Assembly: GCA_014879575.1 (NCBI GenBank) | Contig: JACSRU010000108.1 | Coordinates: forward strand, 1 to 64,000 | DNA from: Chthoniobacterales bacterium | Lineage (GTDB): Bacteria; Verrucomicrobiota; Verrucomicrobiia; Chthoniobacterales; Terrimicrobiaceae | Reading direction: 5' to 3' | DNA: 64,000 nt | Shown here: positions 9,927-18,890 of the stretch, piece after piece | How positions within the stretch are numbered: position 1 is the stretch's first letter | How the letters are laid out: each line of letters begins with the position of its first letter | The notes under the pieces: model-generated | What the model saw: only the letters and a program-made list of their open reading frames with translations | What the model was told of the DNA's origin: nothing | The model's database searches: none | Made by a program: the position numbers and the translations under genes

Positions 9927-10538
9927 TTATTCCGCTAATTTATCGAACCCCTGGAGTTCCTTGCGGGATTTCACAACCTCGTCCACAAGTCCGTAGGCCT
10001 TCGCCTCTTCCGCCGTCATGTAGTAGTCCCGGTCCGCATCCTGGTTCACCTGTTCGACCGACTTTCCGGTATGCAGGGAAAGAATCCCGTTGAGGCGTTT
10101 CTTGAGCTTGAACATGAACTCGACCTGGCGCTCGACATCGCTGGCCTGGCCTTGGGCGCCGCCGGAGACCTGGTGGATCATGATGTCGGAATTCGGGAGC
10201 GCATAGCGCTTTCCCTTGGCGCCGGCACAAAGGAGAACGGCGCCCATGCTGGCGGCGATGCCGATGCAGTAGGTGTTCACATCGCAGGTCACGAATTGCA
10301 TCGTGTCGTAAATTGCGAGTCCGGAAGTCACCGAGCCACCGGGAGAGTTGATGTAGATGCTGATGTCCTTTTTCGCGTCTTCCATTTGAAGGAAAAGCAA
10401 CTGGGCAATGACGAGATTGGCGACATGATCATCAATCGGTGTGCCGATGAAAATGATGCGATCCTTCAGGAGGCGCGAGTAGATGTCGTAGCTGCGCTCT
10501 CCGCGCCCGGTCTGTTCAACAACAATGGGAACCAACAT
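9927..10538 (-). CDS. clpP: ATP-dependent Clp protease, proteolytic subunit ClpP
   Basis: A 203-residue serine peptidase of usual length. The catalytic Ser is in [10 protein letters not shown] and the catalytic His in IMIHQVSGG, with the Asp further on ([10 protein letters not shown]). It forms the tetradecameric barrel that degrades polypeptides delivered by ClpX. It lies 5 bp after tig and 10 bp before clpX, so the three are probably one transcript. Confidence 0.98.
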   Translation of the reverse strand: MLVPIVVEQTGRGERSYDIYSRLLKDRIIFIGTPIDDHVANLVIAQLLFLQMEDAKKDISIYINSPGGSVTSGLAIYDTMQFVTCDVNTYCIGIAASMGAVLLCAGAKGKRYALPNSDIMIHQVSGGAQGQASDVERQVEFMFKLKKRLNGILSLHTGKSVEQVNQDADRDYYMTAEEAKAYGLVDEVVKSRKELQGFDKLAE

Positions 10539-10543
10539 AAATT

Positions 10544-11872
10544 TTAAGACTGAGCCGGCGTGTCGGCCGGTTCGCGCACCGTAACATTGGCGGCAATCAA
10601 ATCAAGTGCCTTGCGAATGAGAACCCGCTCACGAACCCCTCCAAGCCCATCGCGCGCCTGCAGTTCCTTGATGAGTTTTTTGACGGGAATCTCGTGGCGG
10701 CGGGCCATTTCTGAAATGACCATGACCATGTCGGTGTCGGTCGCCTCGAGATTCTCCTTTTCGGCGATGCGGAGGAGCAGGAAATTCGTGCGCACGCGGT
10801 CGGTCGCATTCTGTTGGGCAATGCCGACAATTTCATCCTGGTTGGCGCGAAGCTCTTCGTCGCTGACTCCGCGGGCGTGGTTTTCCTGCACGATCTCGCG
10901 CAGGAGGGTGGAGGTCTCCTGCTGGACGGATTGGGCGGGAAGTTCACACTGGACGGAGGAAAGCAGTTGCTTGAGCGCGGCGTTGCGTTTGCCGTTGAGG
11001 AATTCGGATTCCGCCATTTGTTCAAGAGCCTCGCGGACCTCCGTGCGAAGGGACTCGAGGGTTTTTCCGGATTCGATTTTTTCCGCAAGTGCGTCGTCAA
11101 ACGGCGGGAGTTGTTTGACGTTGATGCCGTGGAGGGTGACCGCGTAGCTCACCTGTGACCCCCGGAGATCCTCCAGGGGAAAATCGGAAGGCACATCGAG
11201 CGTGAAGGAACGCTCGTCGTTGATCGCCATCCCCTCGACCGCCTTTGCAAAGCCGGGAACCAGCGTTCCCTCGTCCATGAAAATCCAGGCATTCCGGCGG
11301 CCCTGCAATTGTGCGGGAGCTTTTGGGAGGGCCTCGGAGAGGAGCTGGTCGCCGCGCTTTCCCTCATAGGTCATCACGGCATAGTCGCCCATCGCCACCG
11401 GGCGGTTCTCGACCGCCTCGAAGGTGGCGTGCGGCTCGCGGAGTTGCTCCAACCATTTTTGCACGTCCTCATCCGAGACGGTGCGCTTGGCCAGATCGAT
11501 TGTGATCGAGGAATAATCCGGCAGTTCAAACTCCGGCGCGGTGATGACGCTTGCGCGGTAGCGCATGGTTTTGTCCTCGCCGATCTGGACATCCTCGACC
11601 TTTTCCACCGACAGGCAGCGGAGGTTTTTTTGTTTGATGGCTTCGCTGAGGCTTTCGTTGAGGAGTTTTTTTTCCAGTTCCTCGCGGATGTCCCTGGCAA
11701 AGCGGGTGTCGATGAGCGACTGCGGCGCCTTGCCGGGTCGGTAACCGGGAATCCGGGCCAGGCGTTGAAAATCTTTGGCAATGGACTGCCATTCCCGCGT
11801 CACCTGATCAGCGGGAAGCTCGACTTGAAGGTGGACTATACAATTGGGTTGAGGATCGCAAACGACATTCAT
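10544..11872 (-). CDS. tig: Trigger factor (ribosome-associated chaperone, peptidyl-prolyl isomerase)
   Basis: A 442-residue protein with the trigger-factor order: N-terminal ribosome-binding domain, central FKBP-type isomerase domain (about 150-240, from [14 protein letters not shown] to [12 protein letters not shown]) and a helical C-terminal chaperone domain. It binds near the ribosome exit tunnel and shields nascent chains. The start at 11872 (MNVVCDPQ) gives normal length. It is the first gene of tig-clpP-clpX and is divergent from the pyrophosphatase gene across about 135 bp. I see no clear promoter hexamers there. Confidence 0.95.
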   Translation of the reverse strand: MNVVCDPQPNCIVHLQVELPADQVTREWQSIAKDFQRLARIPGYRPGKAPQSLIDTRFARDIREELEKKLLNESLSEAIKQKNLRCLSVEKVEDVQIGEDKTMRYRASVITAPEFELPDYSSITIDLAKRTVSDEDVQKWLEQLREPHATFEAVENRPVAMGDYAVMTYEGKRGDQLLSEALPKAPAQLQGRRNAWIFMDEGTLVPGFAKAVEGMAINDERSFTLDVPSDFPLEDLRGSQVSYAVTLHGINVKQLPPFDDALAEKIESGKTLESLRTEVREALEQMAESEFLNGKRNAALKQLLSSVQCELPAQSVQQETSTLLREIVQENHARGVSDEELRANQDEIVGIAQQNATDRVRTNFLLLRIAEKENLEATDTDMVMVISEMARRHEIPVKKLIKELQARDGLGGVRERVLIRKALDLIAANVTVREPADTPAQS

Positions 11873-12008
11873 GGGCAATCGGACATATTGAGCACAGGAT
11901 GTGTGTTCGGGCAATCGGGAACCGAAAAAATCTGCGGGCCATCGTCGGAAAAGTCTTTCGACTTGTGTGGAGACAATGGCATCAATACCTCCCCTCCATC
12001 CCAAGAAA

Positions 12009-13658
12009 ATGAACACAATCGTCATCGGCCACAAGAACCCCGACATGGACGCCATTTGCTCCGCGATCGGATACGCGGCGTTTAAGACCGCGAGCGGCAC
12101 GCCGAATGTCCAGCCCGCCCGATGCGGCAACACGAATGAACGAATTGATTTTGGGCTCGGCCGCTTCGGATTCGAGGCCCCCGTTTTTCTGAGCGACGTG
12201 TATCCCCGGATCGAGCACGTGATGGAACGCGATGTGGTGAGCGCGCATTGCAAGAGCCCGGTTTATGAGGCGATGACACGGATTGGAGAGTCCCGGTTTC
12301 GCGGGCTGCCGGTTGTGGACGATGAACGCCGCTGTCTGGGGCTGATCTCGGCCTTCAAACTCAGCCAATACCTCTTTCCGCCGCTGGAGCGGATTTCTTC
12401 CGCGCGCGTTGTGGACGCCTCGCTGGCAGACATTCAGAAGTCGATTCACGGCAAACTTCTGGCCGGCCCCTCGGACAGCGAGGTCCGTCCACATGATCTT
12501 GTCGTGGCGGCCATGCACACGGCGACCTTCACCAAGCGATTGAGCCACCTGAATCTGAAGGCCACCGTGTTGATCGTGGGGGATCGGTGGAACATCCAGG
12601 AGATTTCGATCAAGGCCGGCGTCCGGGCGCTCGTGATCCCCAACTATTCCTCGCCGAAAAAGTCCGTGCTTTCCCTGGCGGAAAAGCACGGGGTCTCGCT
12701 GATTACCTCTCCTTACGACACGGCGACCACGGTCCTTCTCGCGCGCGCGGCGGTGTCATCGGAAAAAATGCTGCAACCGAAATTCACGAGTCTGCAAGCC
12801 GACATGCCCTTGCGGGAGGCCCGGGCCGACGTCACGATGTCCTCGCAATTCGCGTTTCCGGTCCTTGGTCCGGAGGGACGCCTGGAGGGGATTGTCTCCA
12901 AAAGCGATTTTCTCAAGCCGGTGCCCCACCAGTTGATCCTGGTGGATCACAACGAGCTGAGCCAGGCCGTGAGCGGGGCCGACGAGGTTCCGGTCGTTGA
13001 AATCCTCGACCACCACCGGATCGGGGTTGCCCCCACGCACCAACCGATCCTCTTTCTGAACCGCCCGGTGGGATCCACCTGCACAATCGTGGGCGGATGC
13101 TACCAACAGGCCGGGATCCCAATCCCAAAAAACGTCGCCGGGCTGCTCATGTGCGGGCTGATTTCCGACACCTTGAATCTTTCCTCCCCCACCACGACTG
13201 ATGCGGATCGCGCGATGATGAAGGATTTGGCGCGTCTCAGCGGCGTCACCCCCTCGGATCTCGCTTCGGAAATTTTTTCGGTTGGCTCCCCGCTTTTGAC
13301 CATGTCCTCCGGGCAGGCCGTCACGGCCGACTGCAAGGAATATATCGAGCGCGGGTTTCGGTTCAGCGTCTCGCAAATCGAGGAGCTCAGCTTCTCGCAC
13401 CTGTCGGAGAAGCGCGGGGAACTCATCGCGGCATTGGAATCCTACCGCCAGTCCAAAGACTACTTCTTCTCGACGCTGCTCATCACCGACGTCAACACCC
13501 AGAACTCGATCCTCCTCCTTTGCGGTCCCGATAACTTCACGCGGTTGATTGATTTTCCGGACGAAGAGCCCGGTGCCTGGAAACTCGACGGGGTCGTCTC
13601 ACGGAAAAAACAACTCCTGCCCTACCTGACGACCCTGCTTGGGCGCGTCGTGGTGTGA
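12009..13658 (+). CDS. ppaC: Manganese-dependent inorganic pyrophosphatase, family II, with CBS and DRTGG insert
   Basis: A 549-residue enzyme hydrolysing pyrophosphate to phosphate. DHH-family metal motifs are clear: HKNPDMD at the N-terminus, DHHRIG in the middle and LISDTL further on, with a DHHA2 domain at the C-terminus. Between the first motif and DHH lie two CBS segments (about 70-130 and 255-315) flanking a DRTGG-like domain. This arrangement is known from nucleotide-regulated CBS-PPases, which are inhibited by AMP/ADP and activated by diadenosine polyphosphates in characterised members. ATG at 12009 is chosen from family similarity (MNTIVIGHKNPD); an in-frame ATG at 11975 is the alternative. 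It ends 6 bp from the convergent carbonic anhydrase gene. Confidence 0.93.
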   Translation: MNTIVIGHKNPDMDAICSAIGYAAFKTASGTPNVQPARCGNTNERIDFGLGRFGFEAPVFLSDVYPRIEHVMERDVVSAHCKSPVYEAMTRIGESRFRGLPVVDDERRCLGLISAFKLSQYLFPPLERISSARVVDASLADIQKSIHGKLLAGPSDSEVRPHDLVVAAMHTATFTKRLSHLNLKATVLIVGDRWNIQEISIKAGVRALVIPNYSSPKKSVLSLAEKHGVSLITSPYDTATTVLLARAAVSSEKMLQPKFTSLQADMPLREARADVTMSSQFAFPVLGPEGRLEGIVSKSDFLKPVPHQLILVDHNELSQAVSGADEVPVVEILDHHRIGVAPTHQPILFLNRPVGSTCTIVGGCYQQAGIPIPKNVAGLLMCGLISDTLNLSSPTTTDADRAMMKDLARLSGVTPSDLASEIFSVGSPLLTMSSGQAVTADCKEYIERGFRFSVSQIEELSFSHLSEKRGELIAALESYRQSKDYFFSTLLITDVNTQNSILLLCGPDNFTRLIDFPDEEPGAWKLDGVVSRKKQLLPYLTTLLGRVVV

Positions 13659-13664
13659 GGCACG

Positions 13665-14318
13665 TCACTCGCCGGAGGCTGTTGGAAGATCGATGTGGCG
13701 AAACGCCGGGGTCACCTGTTCGAGGGAGGCCACCTTCACGTCGAGATCTTTGACGAGGCCGTCCTTGATGCCGTAGATCCAGCCGTGGATGGTCAGCGAC
13801 TGCCCGCTTGCCCAGGCGTTTTGGACGACATTTGTGTGGGCGACACTTTGGACCTGCTTGATCACATTCATCTCGCACAACCGGTCCACGCGTTCCTCGG
13901 CGGTGGAGAGATTTTGAATTTCCTCCCACCGGTGGGCATAGGTGTCGCGGATGTCATTGAGCCAGTTGTCCACAAATCCGTGGCTGGTGCGCTGCATGGC
14001 GGCCACGACTCCGCCACAGCCGTAATGCCCGCACACGATGATATGGCTGATGTGCAGTGTATGGATCGCGTATTCGAGCACGGAGAGGCAGTTCAAGTCC
14101 GCCGGATAGACGATGTTGGCCACATTGCGGTGGACAAAAAGTTCCCCCGGCAGAAGACCTGTGATTTCGTTTGCCGGCACGCGGCTGTCGGAACATCCGA
14201 TCCACAAATAACGGGGAAACTGCTGGGCGACGAGTTTTTCAAAGAACCCCTCCTCTCGTTGCTTCATTTCGTTCGACCAGGCCCTGTTGTTTTCGATGAG
14301 GTGTTGGATTTCGCTCAT
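13665..14318 (-). CDS. Beta-class carbonic anhydrase
   Basis: A 217-residue zinc enzyme interconverting CO2 and bicarbonate. The zinc ligands and the catalytic dyad are seen in GCSDSRVPA and VCGHYGCGG. The ATG at 14318 (MSEIQHLIENN) matches the usual start of this family. It resembles the Can/CynT type and has no signal peptide, so it should act in the cytoplasm. It is convergent with the pyrophosphatase gene, with no room for an intrinsic terminator between them. Confidence 0.96.
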   Translation of the reverse strand: MSEIQHLIENNRAWSNEMKQREEGFFEKLVAQQFPRYLWIGCSDSRVPANEITGLLPGELFVHRNVANIVYPADLNCLSVLEYAIHTLHISHIIVCGHYGCGGVVAAMQRTSHGFVDNWLNDIRDTYAHRWEEIQNLSTAEERVDRLCEMNVIKQVQSVAHTNVVQNAWASGQSLTIHGWIYGIKDGLVKDLDVKVASLEQVTPAFRHIDLPTASGE

Positions 14319-14391
14319 GGGTGATGTGTTTCCGTGGTTCGTAAGCGGTCTCCGCCGGTTTTGCAACCGAAGGAATCTCCGGCGGATGCCT

Positions 14392-15696
14392 TCATAATTT
14401 GATCCCGACCCGCCGGTAAGCGGAGCGGATATCTTCCATCAGGCGATCTGTCGTCCGTCCGTTGAGAAGGATTTCGAGGCAGGATTTTTCAAACTCCGCC
14501 TGCTTTTCCGGCAAAGAAAGGATTTCCGGTTTTTCGGGAGGCCTCAAGGATTTTGGCCAGCGATAGCTGTTATTCGGGAGCTTTTCCACCTCGGGGAGTG
14601 CCGTGAAGGTGTTCCATGCGTTCTCATAGTCGGCGATCTCCTGTCGGACACGCTCCACCGCGCGCAGGAATTTGACAAAGGCGGCTCCGTCGCCCTTTCC
14701 GTCCATGTGCATGAAGTAGTTCACAAGGAGGTAGGCCGTGAAATACATCCGGCGGGCTTCCTTGGGATTCGTTGCCAGAGTCTCGGACCAGTCCTTGTTG
14801 CTGATCCCAAAAAGTTTTTCCACCGGATAGGGTTCCGGAACTCCGCCTCTGGCCTTGAGGAAGCCCAGGTATTCCCGGAGTCCGGATTTGGCGGCGGAAA
14901 TCCTGAAGACTCCGAGTCGGAGGGGGAGGATGTTGGTGTATTCCGCCGTGCCCTCGACCACCCATTGCGGCAGGATGGCCAGCGAGGCGTGCATCATTTG
15001 GTGGGTCAGCTCGTGGACCAGGGTGTCGGACCGGTAGTCGGAGGATTTCGCAAAGCTTTTTCCGACGCGCTCGATGCCGAGGCTCTGAAAGGGGACGACG
15101 AAGACTTTCCGCCCGCGAAAATAGACGCCTCCGCTGTTCTCGGGTCCTCCCTCTTCCTTGTAGCGCTCGGACGAGCGGACCAGGATCGCCTGGAAGCGCT
15201 CCCCTTCCTCCGGTTGCGGATCGATCCCCCAGGGAAGTGCCTTCACCAATTCATAGGTCGCCTCAAAATTTCTTGCCACATCGCGCAGGAGACTTGGGGT
15301 CAGCCTTCCGTCGCTGGTGAACTCAAAATGTTGTGTGCGGTAAACATACTTTTCGGTCCTCTCGTCCTCGCTCACGACTTCGACCTCGACCTTGTTGCTT
15401 TCCACTCCGACAGAATCCGGCATCACGACCGGTTGCCGTTCCTTCCATTCAGACAAATACGCCCGGTCCGTCTCGCCCAACGTGTCCACGGAAACCGTTG
15501 TGCGCTGGCCTCCGGGAAGCCGCAACACCGCCGACTTGCCATCGAAGGATTGGAGACCGGCCCGGGTTGGGATTCCACCGGTCAGCACCCACTCGCGATC
15601 CGGCTCCACCGTCGGCAACTGGGCGTCGGCGCCCATCGTCAACAGCAGGACCGCAGCCGCCCCCACCCGTATGGCATGACCTGGAAAACTTCTCAT
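14392..15696 (-). CDS. Exported SHD1-domain protein with gluzincin-type peptidase fold (DUF1570-like)
   Basis: A 434-residue protein. A signal peptide (cleavage near GADA-Q) is followed by an SHD1-like module (about 32-85) whose pattern W...G....A.L....G..V.L....G....V....L...D..YL is visible. The C-terminal part has a zinc-metallopeptidase signature, HELTHQ, with a downstream Glu in VVEGTAEY, as in peptidase-MA/DUF1570 proteins. SHD1 plus this domain is a combination I associate with planctomycetes and verrucomicrobia. It may be a periplasmic or cell-surface peptidase; the substrate is unknown. Confidence 0.8.
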   Translation of the reverse strand: MRSFPGHAIRVGAAAVLLLTMGADAQLPTVEPDREWVLTGGIPTRAGLQSFDGKSAVLRLPGGQRTTVSVDTLGETDRAYLSEWKERQPVVMPDSVGVESNKVEVEVVSEDERTEKYVYRTQHFEFTSDGRLTPSLLRDVARNFEATYELVKALPWGIDPQPEEGERFQAILVRSSERYKEEGGPENSGGVYFRGRKVFVVPFQSLGIERVGKSFAKSSDYRSDTLVHELTHQMMHASLAILPQWVVEGTAEYTNILPLRLGVFRISAAKSGLREYLGFLKARGGVPEPYPVEKLFGISNKDWSETLATNPKEARRMYFTAYLLVNYFMHMDGKGDGAAFVKFLRAVERVRQEIADYENAWNTFTALPEVEKLPNNSYRWPKSLRPPEKPEILSLPEKQAEFEKSCLEILLNGRTTDRLMEDIRSAYRRVGIKL

Positions 15697-15824
15697 GGCA
15701 CCATTGCTAGACGACCATCCCGTCCGATGGCCAGTGCGTTCTGTGCGGACTCCCCCACTCGATGCATGGTTCGCATGGAGTCTGCGGCTTGCGCTTGTCC
15801 GGGAAATCGTCTAAACGGGATGGC

Positions 15825-16331
15825 ATGTTTTCACGAATTGTCCTCGCCGTTTTTGTCTTGCTGGTGTCCGCTTCGCTTCGTGCGGACGATGCCGTCCTCG
15901 CCACCCAGAAAAAACTCGCCCAACTCGGCTTCTACAAAGGCACGCCGGACGGCCAGATGGGGAGCCAGACGAGTGCCGCGATCCGCCGGTATCAAATCGC
16001 GGAAAACCTGAAGGTCACCGGGGAATTAAATCGGCAGACCCTCGATCAACTCGGCATCAAGGGCTCGACCCCGGCACCGGCCTACATTGCCATCGCCGAC
16101 ATCTTCAAGGGCGGGCCCTATATTTCCGCAGGCCCCGAAATGCAGGTCGCAACAATCCGGCAGGCTCAAAAAAACCTCAAACTTCTCGGCTACTACAACG
16201 GCCCGGAGGATGGGATGCCGAATGCCAGCCTCGTCTCCGCGTTGAAAATCTGGCAGAAGAGCGCCGGATTCCGCCAGAATGGACGTTTTGACGAGAGCAC
16301 GCTGAAGGGTTTGGACCTGATGCCAAATTGA
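15825..16331 (+). CDS. Exported protein with two peptidoglycan-binding-like domains
   Basis: A 168-residue protein: signal peptide (about 1-21, ending SLRAD), then two copies of a PG_binding_1-like module. Copy one has LATQKKLAQLGFYKG, DGQMGSQT and IRRYQ; copy two has RQAQKNLKLLGYYNG, DGMPNASL and LKIWQK. The GFYKG/GYYNG repeats are the hallmark. There is no catalytic domain, so it probably tethers to or monitors peptidoglycan. Start at 15825 is chosen for the signal peptide; an ATG at 15762 gives a less natural leader. It precedes pyrE by 17 bp. Confidence 0.78.
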   Translation: MFSRIVLAVFVLLVSASLRADDAVLATQKKLAQLGFYKGTPDGQMGSQTSAAIRRYQIAENLKVTGELNRQTLDQLGIKGSTPAPAYIAIADIFKGGPYISAGPEMQVATIRQAQKNLKLLGYYNGPEDGMPNASLVSALKIWQKSAGFRQNGRFDESTLKGLDLMPN

Positions 16332-16348
16332 CCGAACCTCCGGACACC

Positions 16349-16915
16349 ATGAGCGAAGTCTTGGATCTTTTCCGACAGACCGGTGCCCTGCTCAACGGGC
16401 ATTTCGTGTTGCGCAGCGGCCTCCACAGCAGGGAGTTTTTTCAATGCGCGTTGCTGCTTCAGGATGCGACGATCGCGGCGCGTGTGTGCGGGTGGCTGGC
16501 CGACAAACTCGGTGCCCACGCCGCCACCACCGTCATCTCGCCCGCAGTCGGTGGAATCATCGTGGGCCAGGAAGTCGCCCGCCACCTCGGCAAGCGGCAC
16601 ATCTTTGCGGAGAAGGACGGCAACGGCGGACTCGTCGTCCGCCGGGGGTTCACGATCAAGCCCGGCGAGAAATTTTTGGTGGCCGAGGATGTGGTGACCC
16701 GCGGGGGGCGGGTGCAGGAAACGATCCAGATCGTGCGGGATCACGGCGGGATTGTTTCCGCCGCCGGCGCCATCGTGGACCGCAGCGGCGGCAACCTTCC
16801 CGATTTCGGGTGCCCCTTTGTTTCTCTCGTGCAGATGGCCGTCGAGACCTTCCCCCCGGACAACCTTCCCCCAGACCTGGCAAACACCCCATCCGTGAAG
16901 CCGGGCAGCAAGTAA
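16349..16915 (+). CDS. pyrE: Orotate phosphoribosyltransferase
   Basis: A 188-residue type I phosphoribosyltransferase. The PRPP-binding loop is the hydrophobic-acidic stretch FLVAEDVVTRGGRVQE, and the N-terminal half has the OPRT pattern GHFVLRSGLHS. It converts orotate and PRPP to OMP in pyrimidine synthesis. ATG at 16349 (MSEVLDLFRQTGA) is preferred over an in-frame TTG at 16328 that would overlap the preceding stop. Residues usual in OPRT are present, although the acidic pair is ED rather than DD. Confidence 0.93.
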   Translation: MSEVLDLFRQTGALLNGHFVLRSGLHSREFFQCALLLQDATIAARVCGWLADKLGAHAATTVISPAVGGIIVGQEVARHLGKRHIFAEKDGNGGLVVRRGFTIKPGEKFLVAEDVVTRGGRVQETIQIVRDHGGIVSAAGAIVDRSGGNLPDFGCPFVSLVQMAVETFPPDNLPPDLANTPSVKPGSK

Positions 16916-17085
16916 CCACTCAAAAAAATCCTCCCGCCTTGCCGGGAACCATCGTGCGCCAATCCCCCAGGCGATGCATCACGGGATGCGCGTGCTGTTG
17001 AGCGGGTCCAGGAGGGCTTTCGGGCATTTTCCCGACATCACGGGTTGAAGTGCCGGGGAGTCCGCCGCATACTACCGGGCGTTTC

Positions 17086-17871
17086 ATGGATCGTTTTCTC
17101 TTAACTGGCGCAACCTTTTGTCTGCTCCTGAGTTTTTGCCATACGCTGCTTGCGCTGGGAGCCGGACGGTATCGGCCCGGGGTGTTCAATCGGGTGGCAC
17201 TTTTCGGGGGGTTTGTGTTACTCACGCTGGATCTCTGGCAACGCGGTCAGGCCCAGGGTTCCTGCCCGATCAACTCGCTGTTTGATGTCCTTGTCTTCAT
17301 GAGCTGGTCCATCCTGCTGATCTACCTGTTGGTGGGGCCCGCTTATCATCTCTCCCTGCTCGGCGCGTTTACTTCGCCTCTGGTCTTTCTGGTTTTGCTG
17401 TTTGCGCAGCTGGGGCTGGCCGGTCCCCCCGCCCAGGGCCGGTTTGCGCGCGATCCCTGGGTGGAGGCGCATGCGGCTCTCAGCCTGATTGCCTACGGAG
17501 CCTTTGCCCTGGCTGCCGTGGCGGGGCTGATGTATCTGGTTCAGGATCGTCAGTTGAAAAAGCGGCAGGCGGGGACGCTCTTCTACAATCTGCCGCCGGT
17601 CACCGAGCTGGGTGTTGCCAACGCGCGGCTTCTCTGGCTCGGATTCGGAGTTCTGACAGTCGGGTTTGCGGCGGGTTTTATGAGCGACCTCCAGGTGAAC
17701 AACTTGAAGTTCGCGACCTCAGTGCTGATCTGGATTGGTTACGGCCTCCTCCTGGCATTGCGCAAAACCCATCGGCTTCCCGCCCGGCGGACAGCGTATG
17801 CTTCGATGGTTATTTTTGGTCTGACCCTCCTCGCGCTGCCGACCATTCAATACCTTTCCACCGCCAAATGA
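17086..17871 (+). CDS. Cytochrome c assembly / HemX-like integral membrane protein
   Basis: A 261-residue membrane protein with about eight hydrophobic segments. It has the CcsA/HemX pattern: an early GRYRPG loop, a DPWVEAHAALSLIAYGAFALA segment typical of the cytochrome c assembly superfamily, and a later GLMYLVQD motif. It immediately precedes hemA with an ATGA overlap. This position is that of hemX in many hem operons, where the protein influences glutamyl-tRNA reductase level or heme handling. ATG at 17086 is the first natural start. Whether it handles heme or regulates HemA cannot be told from sequence. Confidence 0.85.
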   Translation: MDRFLLTGATFCLLLSFCHTLLALGAGRYRPGVFNRVALFGGFVLLTLDLWQRGQAQGSCPINSLFDVLVFMSWSILLIYLLVGPAYHLSLLGAFTSPLVFLVLLFAQLGLAGPPAQGRFARDPWVEAHAALSLIAYGAFALAAVAGLMYLVQDRQLKKRQAGTLFYNLPPVTELGVANARLLWLGFGVLTVGFAAGFMSDLQVNNLKFATSVLIWIGYGLLLALRKTHRLPARRTAYASMVIFGLTLLALPTIQYLSTAK

Positions 17872-18890
17872 ACATCGTCTGTGCGGGGATCAACCATCGG
17901 AGTGCGACCGTGGACATCCGGGAAAAGTTTGCGGTGGGTCCCCAGGAACTCCAACGGGCGCTCTCGCGCATTCGCGACATTGATGGTCTTGCGGGTGCCG
18001 TGATTGTTTCGACCTGTAATCGGGTGGAATATTACACGGCCAGCGTGTGTCCGATCCGTGTGCTGGACGGCCTCCGGGGATACCTGAAGGAACGGAGCGG
18101 GGAAATGGATGCCCCGCTCTACACGCATGACTCGCCCTCGAGTGTCCGGCATTTGTTTCGTGTGGCGAGCGGACTGGATTCCATGGTGCTCGGAGAGACG
18201 GAAATCCTTGGGCAACTCAAGCAGGCGTATGCGTCCGCCACGGCGTGTGGCGCCACCACGCGCCACCTCAACAAGTTGTTCCAACACGCCTTTCGGGTGG
18301 CCAAGCACGTGAGGAGCGAGACCCAGATCACACGAGGCTCCACATCCGTCGGATCGGTGGCGGTGGATCTCGCGGGAAAAATCTTTGGCGACCTCGGCGG
18401 ACGGACAATCCTGATCCTGGGAGCCGGGGAGATCAGCGAGAAGACCGCCCGCAGCTTTGTCTCCCGGGGCGCAAAAACCGTCATAGTCGCCAATCGCACC
18501 TTCGACCGTGCGGCGCGGCTCGCGGAGGAAATCGGGGGCATGGCCGTCCATTTCGAAAATTGGCCGAACATTTTTGAAAGCGTGGACATTTTGATCTGTT
18601 CGACCTCTGCCCCGCAGCCGATCATCACGCGGGAAATCCTCGGCCCCCTGCTCAAGAACCGTCCCGATCGTCCGCTCTTTGTCATTGATCTCGCCGTGCC
18701 CCGCGATGCGGAGGCCGCGATAAACGATCTGGAAAACGTGTATCTTTTCGACATCGACTCCCTCGAGAAAATTGTGGCGGAGTCCTTGGAAATCCGCCGG
18801 GCGGAAGTCCAGCGCTGTGAAAAAATGATTGATCAACATGTCAGCGAATTTGTGGGTTGGATGCGAAACCACATGGCCTTTCACGCATGA
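17868..18890 (+). CDS. hemA: Glutamyl-tRNA reductase (short form)
   Basis: A 340-residue enzyme that reduces Glu-tRNA to glutamate-1-semialdehyde, the first step of C5 heme synthesis. The catalytic Cys50 lies in VSTCNRVEYY. The substrate-recognition motif LDSMVLGETEILGQ and the NADPH Rossmann segment ILGAGEISEKTA follow. It stops about 70-100 residues earlier than typical enzymes, so most of the C-terminal dimerisation domain is missing or minimal. Chlamydial enzymes are similarly short. It overlaps hemX and hemC by ATGA on both sides, which implies tight translational coupling. Confidence 0.95.
   Translation: MNIVCAGINHRSATVDIREKFAVGPQELQRALSRIRDIDGLAGAVIVSTCNRVEYYTASVCPIRVLDGLRGYLKERSGEMDAPLYTHDSPSSVRHLFRVASGLDSMVLGETEILGQLKQAYASATACGATTRHLNKLFQHAFRVAKHVRSETQITRGSTSVGSVAVDLAGKIFGDLGGRTILILGAGEISEKTARSFVSRGAKTVIVANRTFDRAARLAEEIGGMAVHFENWPNIFESVDILICSTSAPQPIITREILGPLLKNRPDRPLFVIDLAVPRDAEAAINDLENVYLFDIDSLEKIVAESLEIRRAEVQRCEKMIDQHVSEFVGWMRNHMAFHA

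Noticed and set aside
8477..10093. A 538-codon plus-strand open frame opposite clpX
   Set aside because: Antisense shadow of clpX in GC-rich DNA; no motifs.
16916..17085. A possible small RNA (4.5S-like) in the gap after pyrE
   Set aside because: The conserved SRP loop is absent and the stem-loops are weak.
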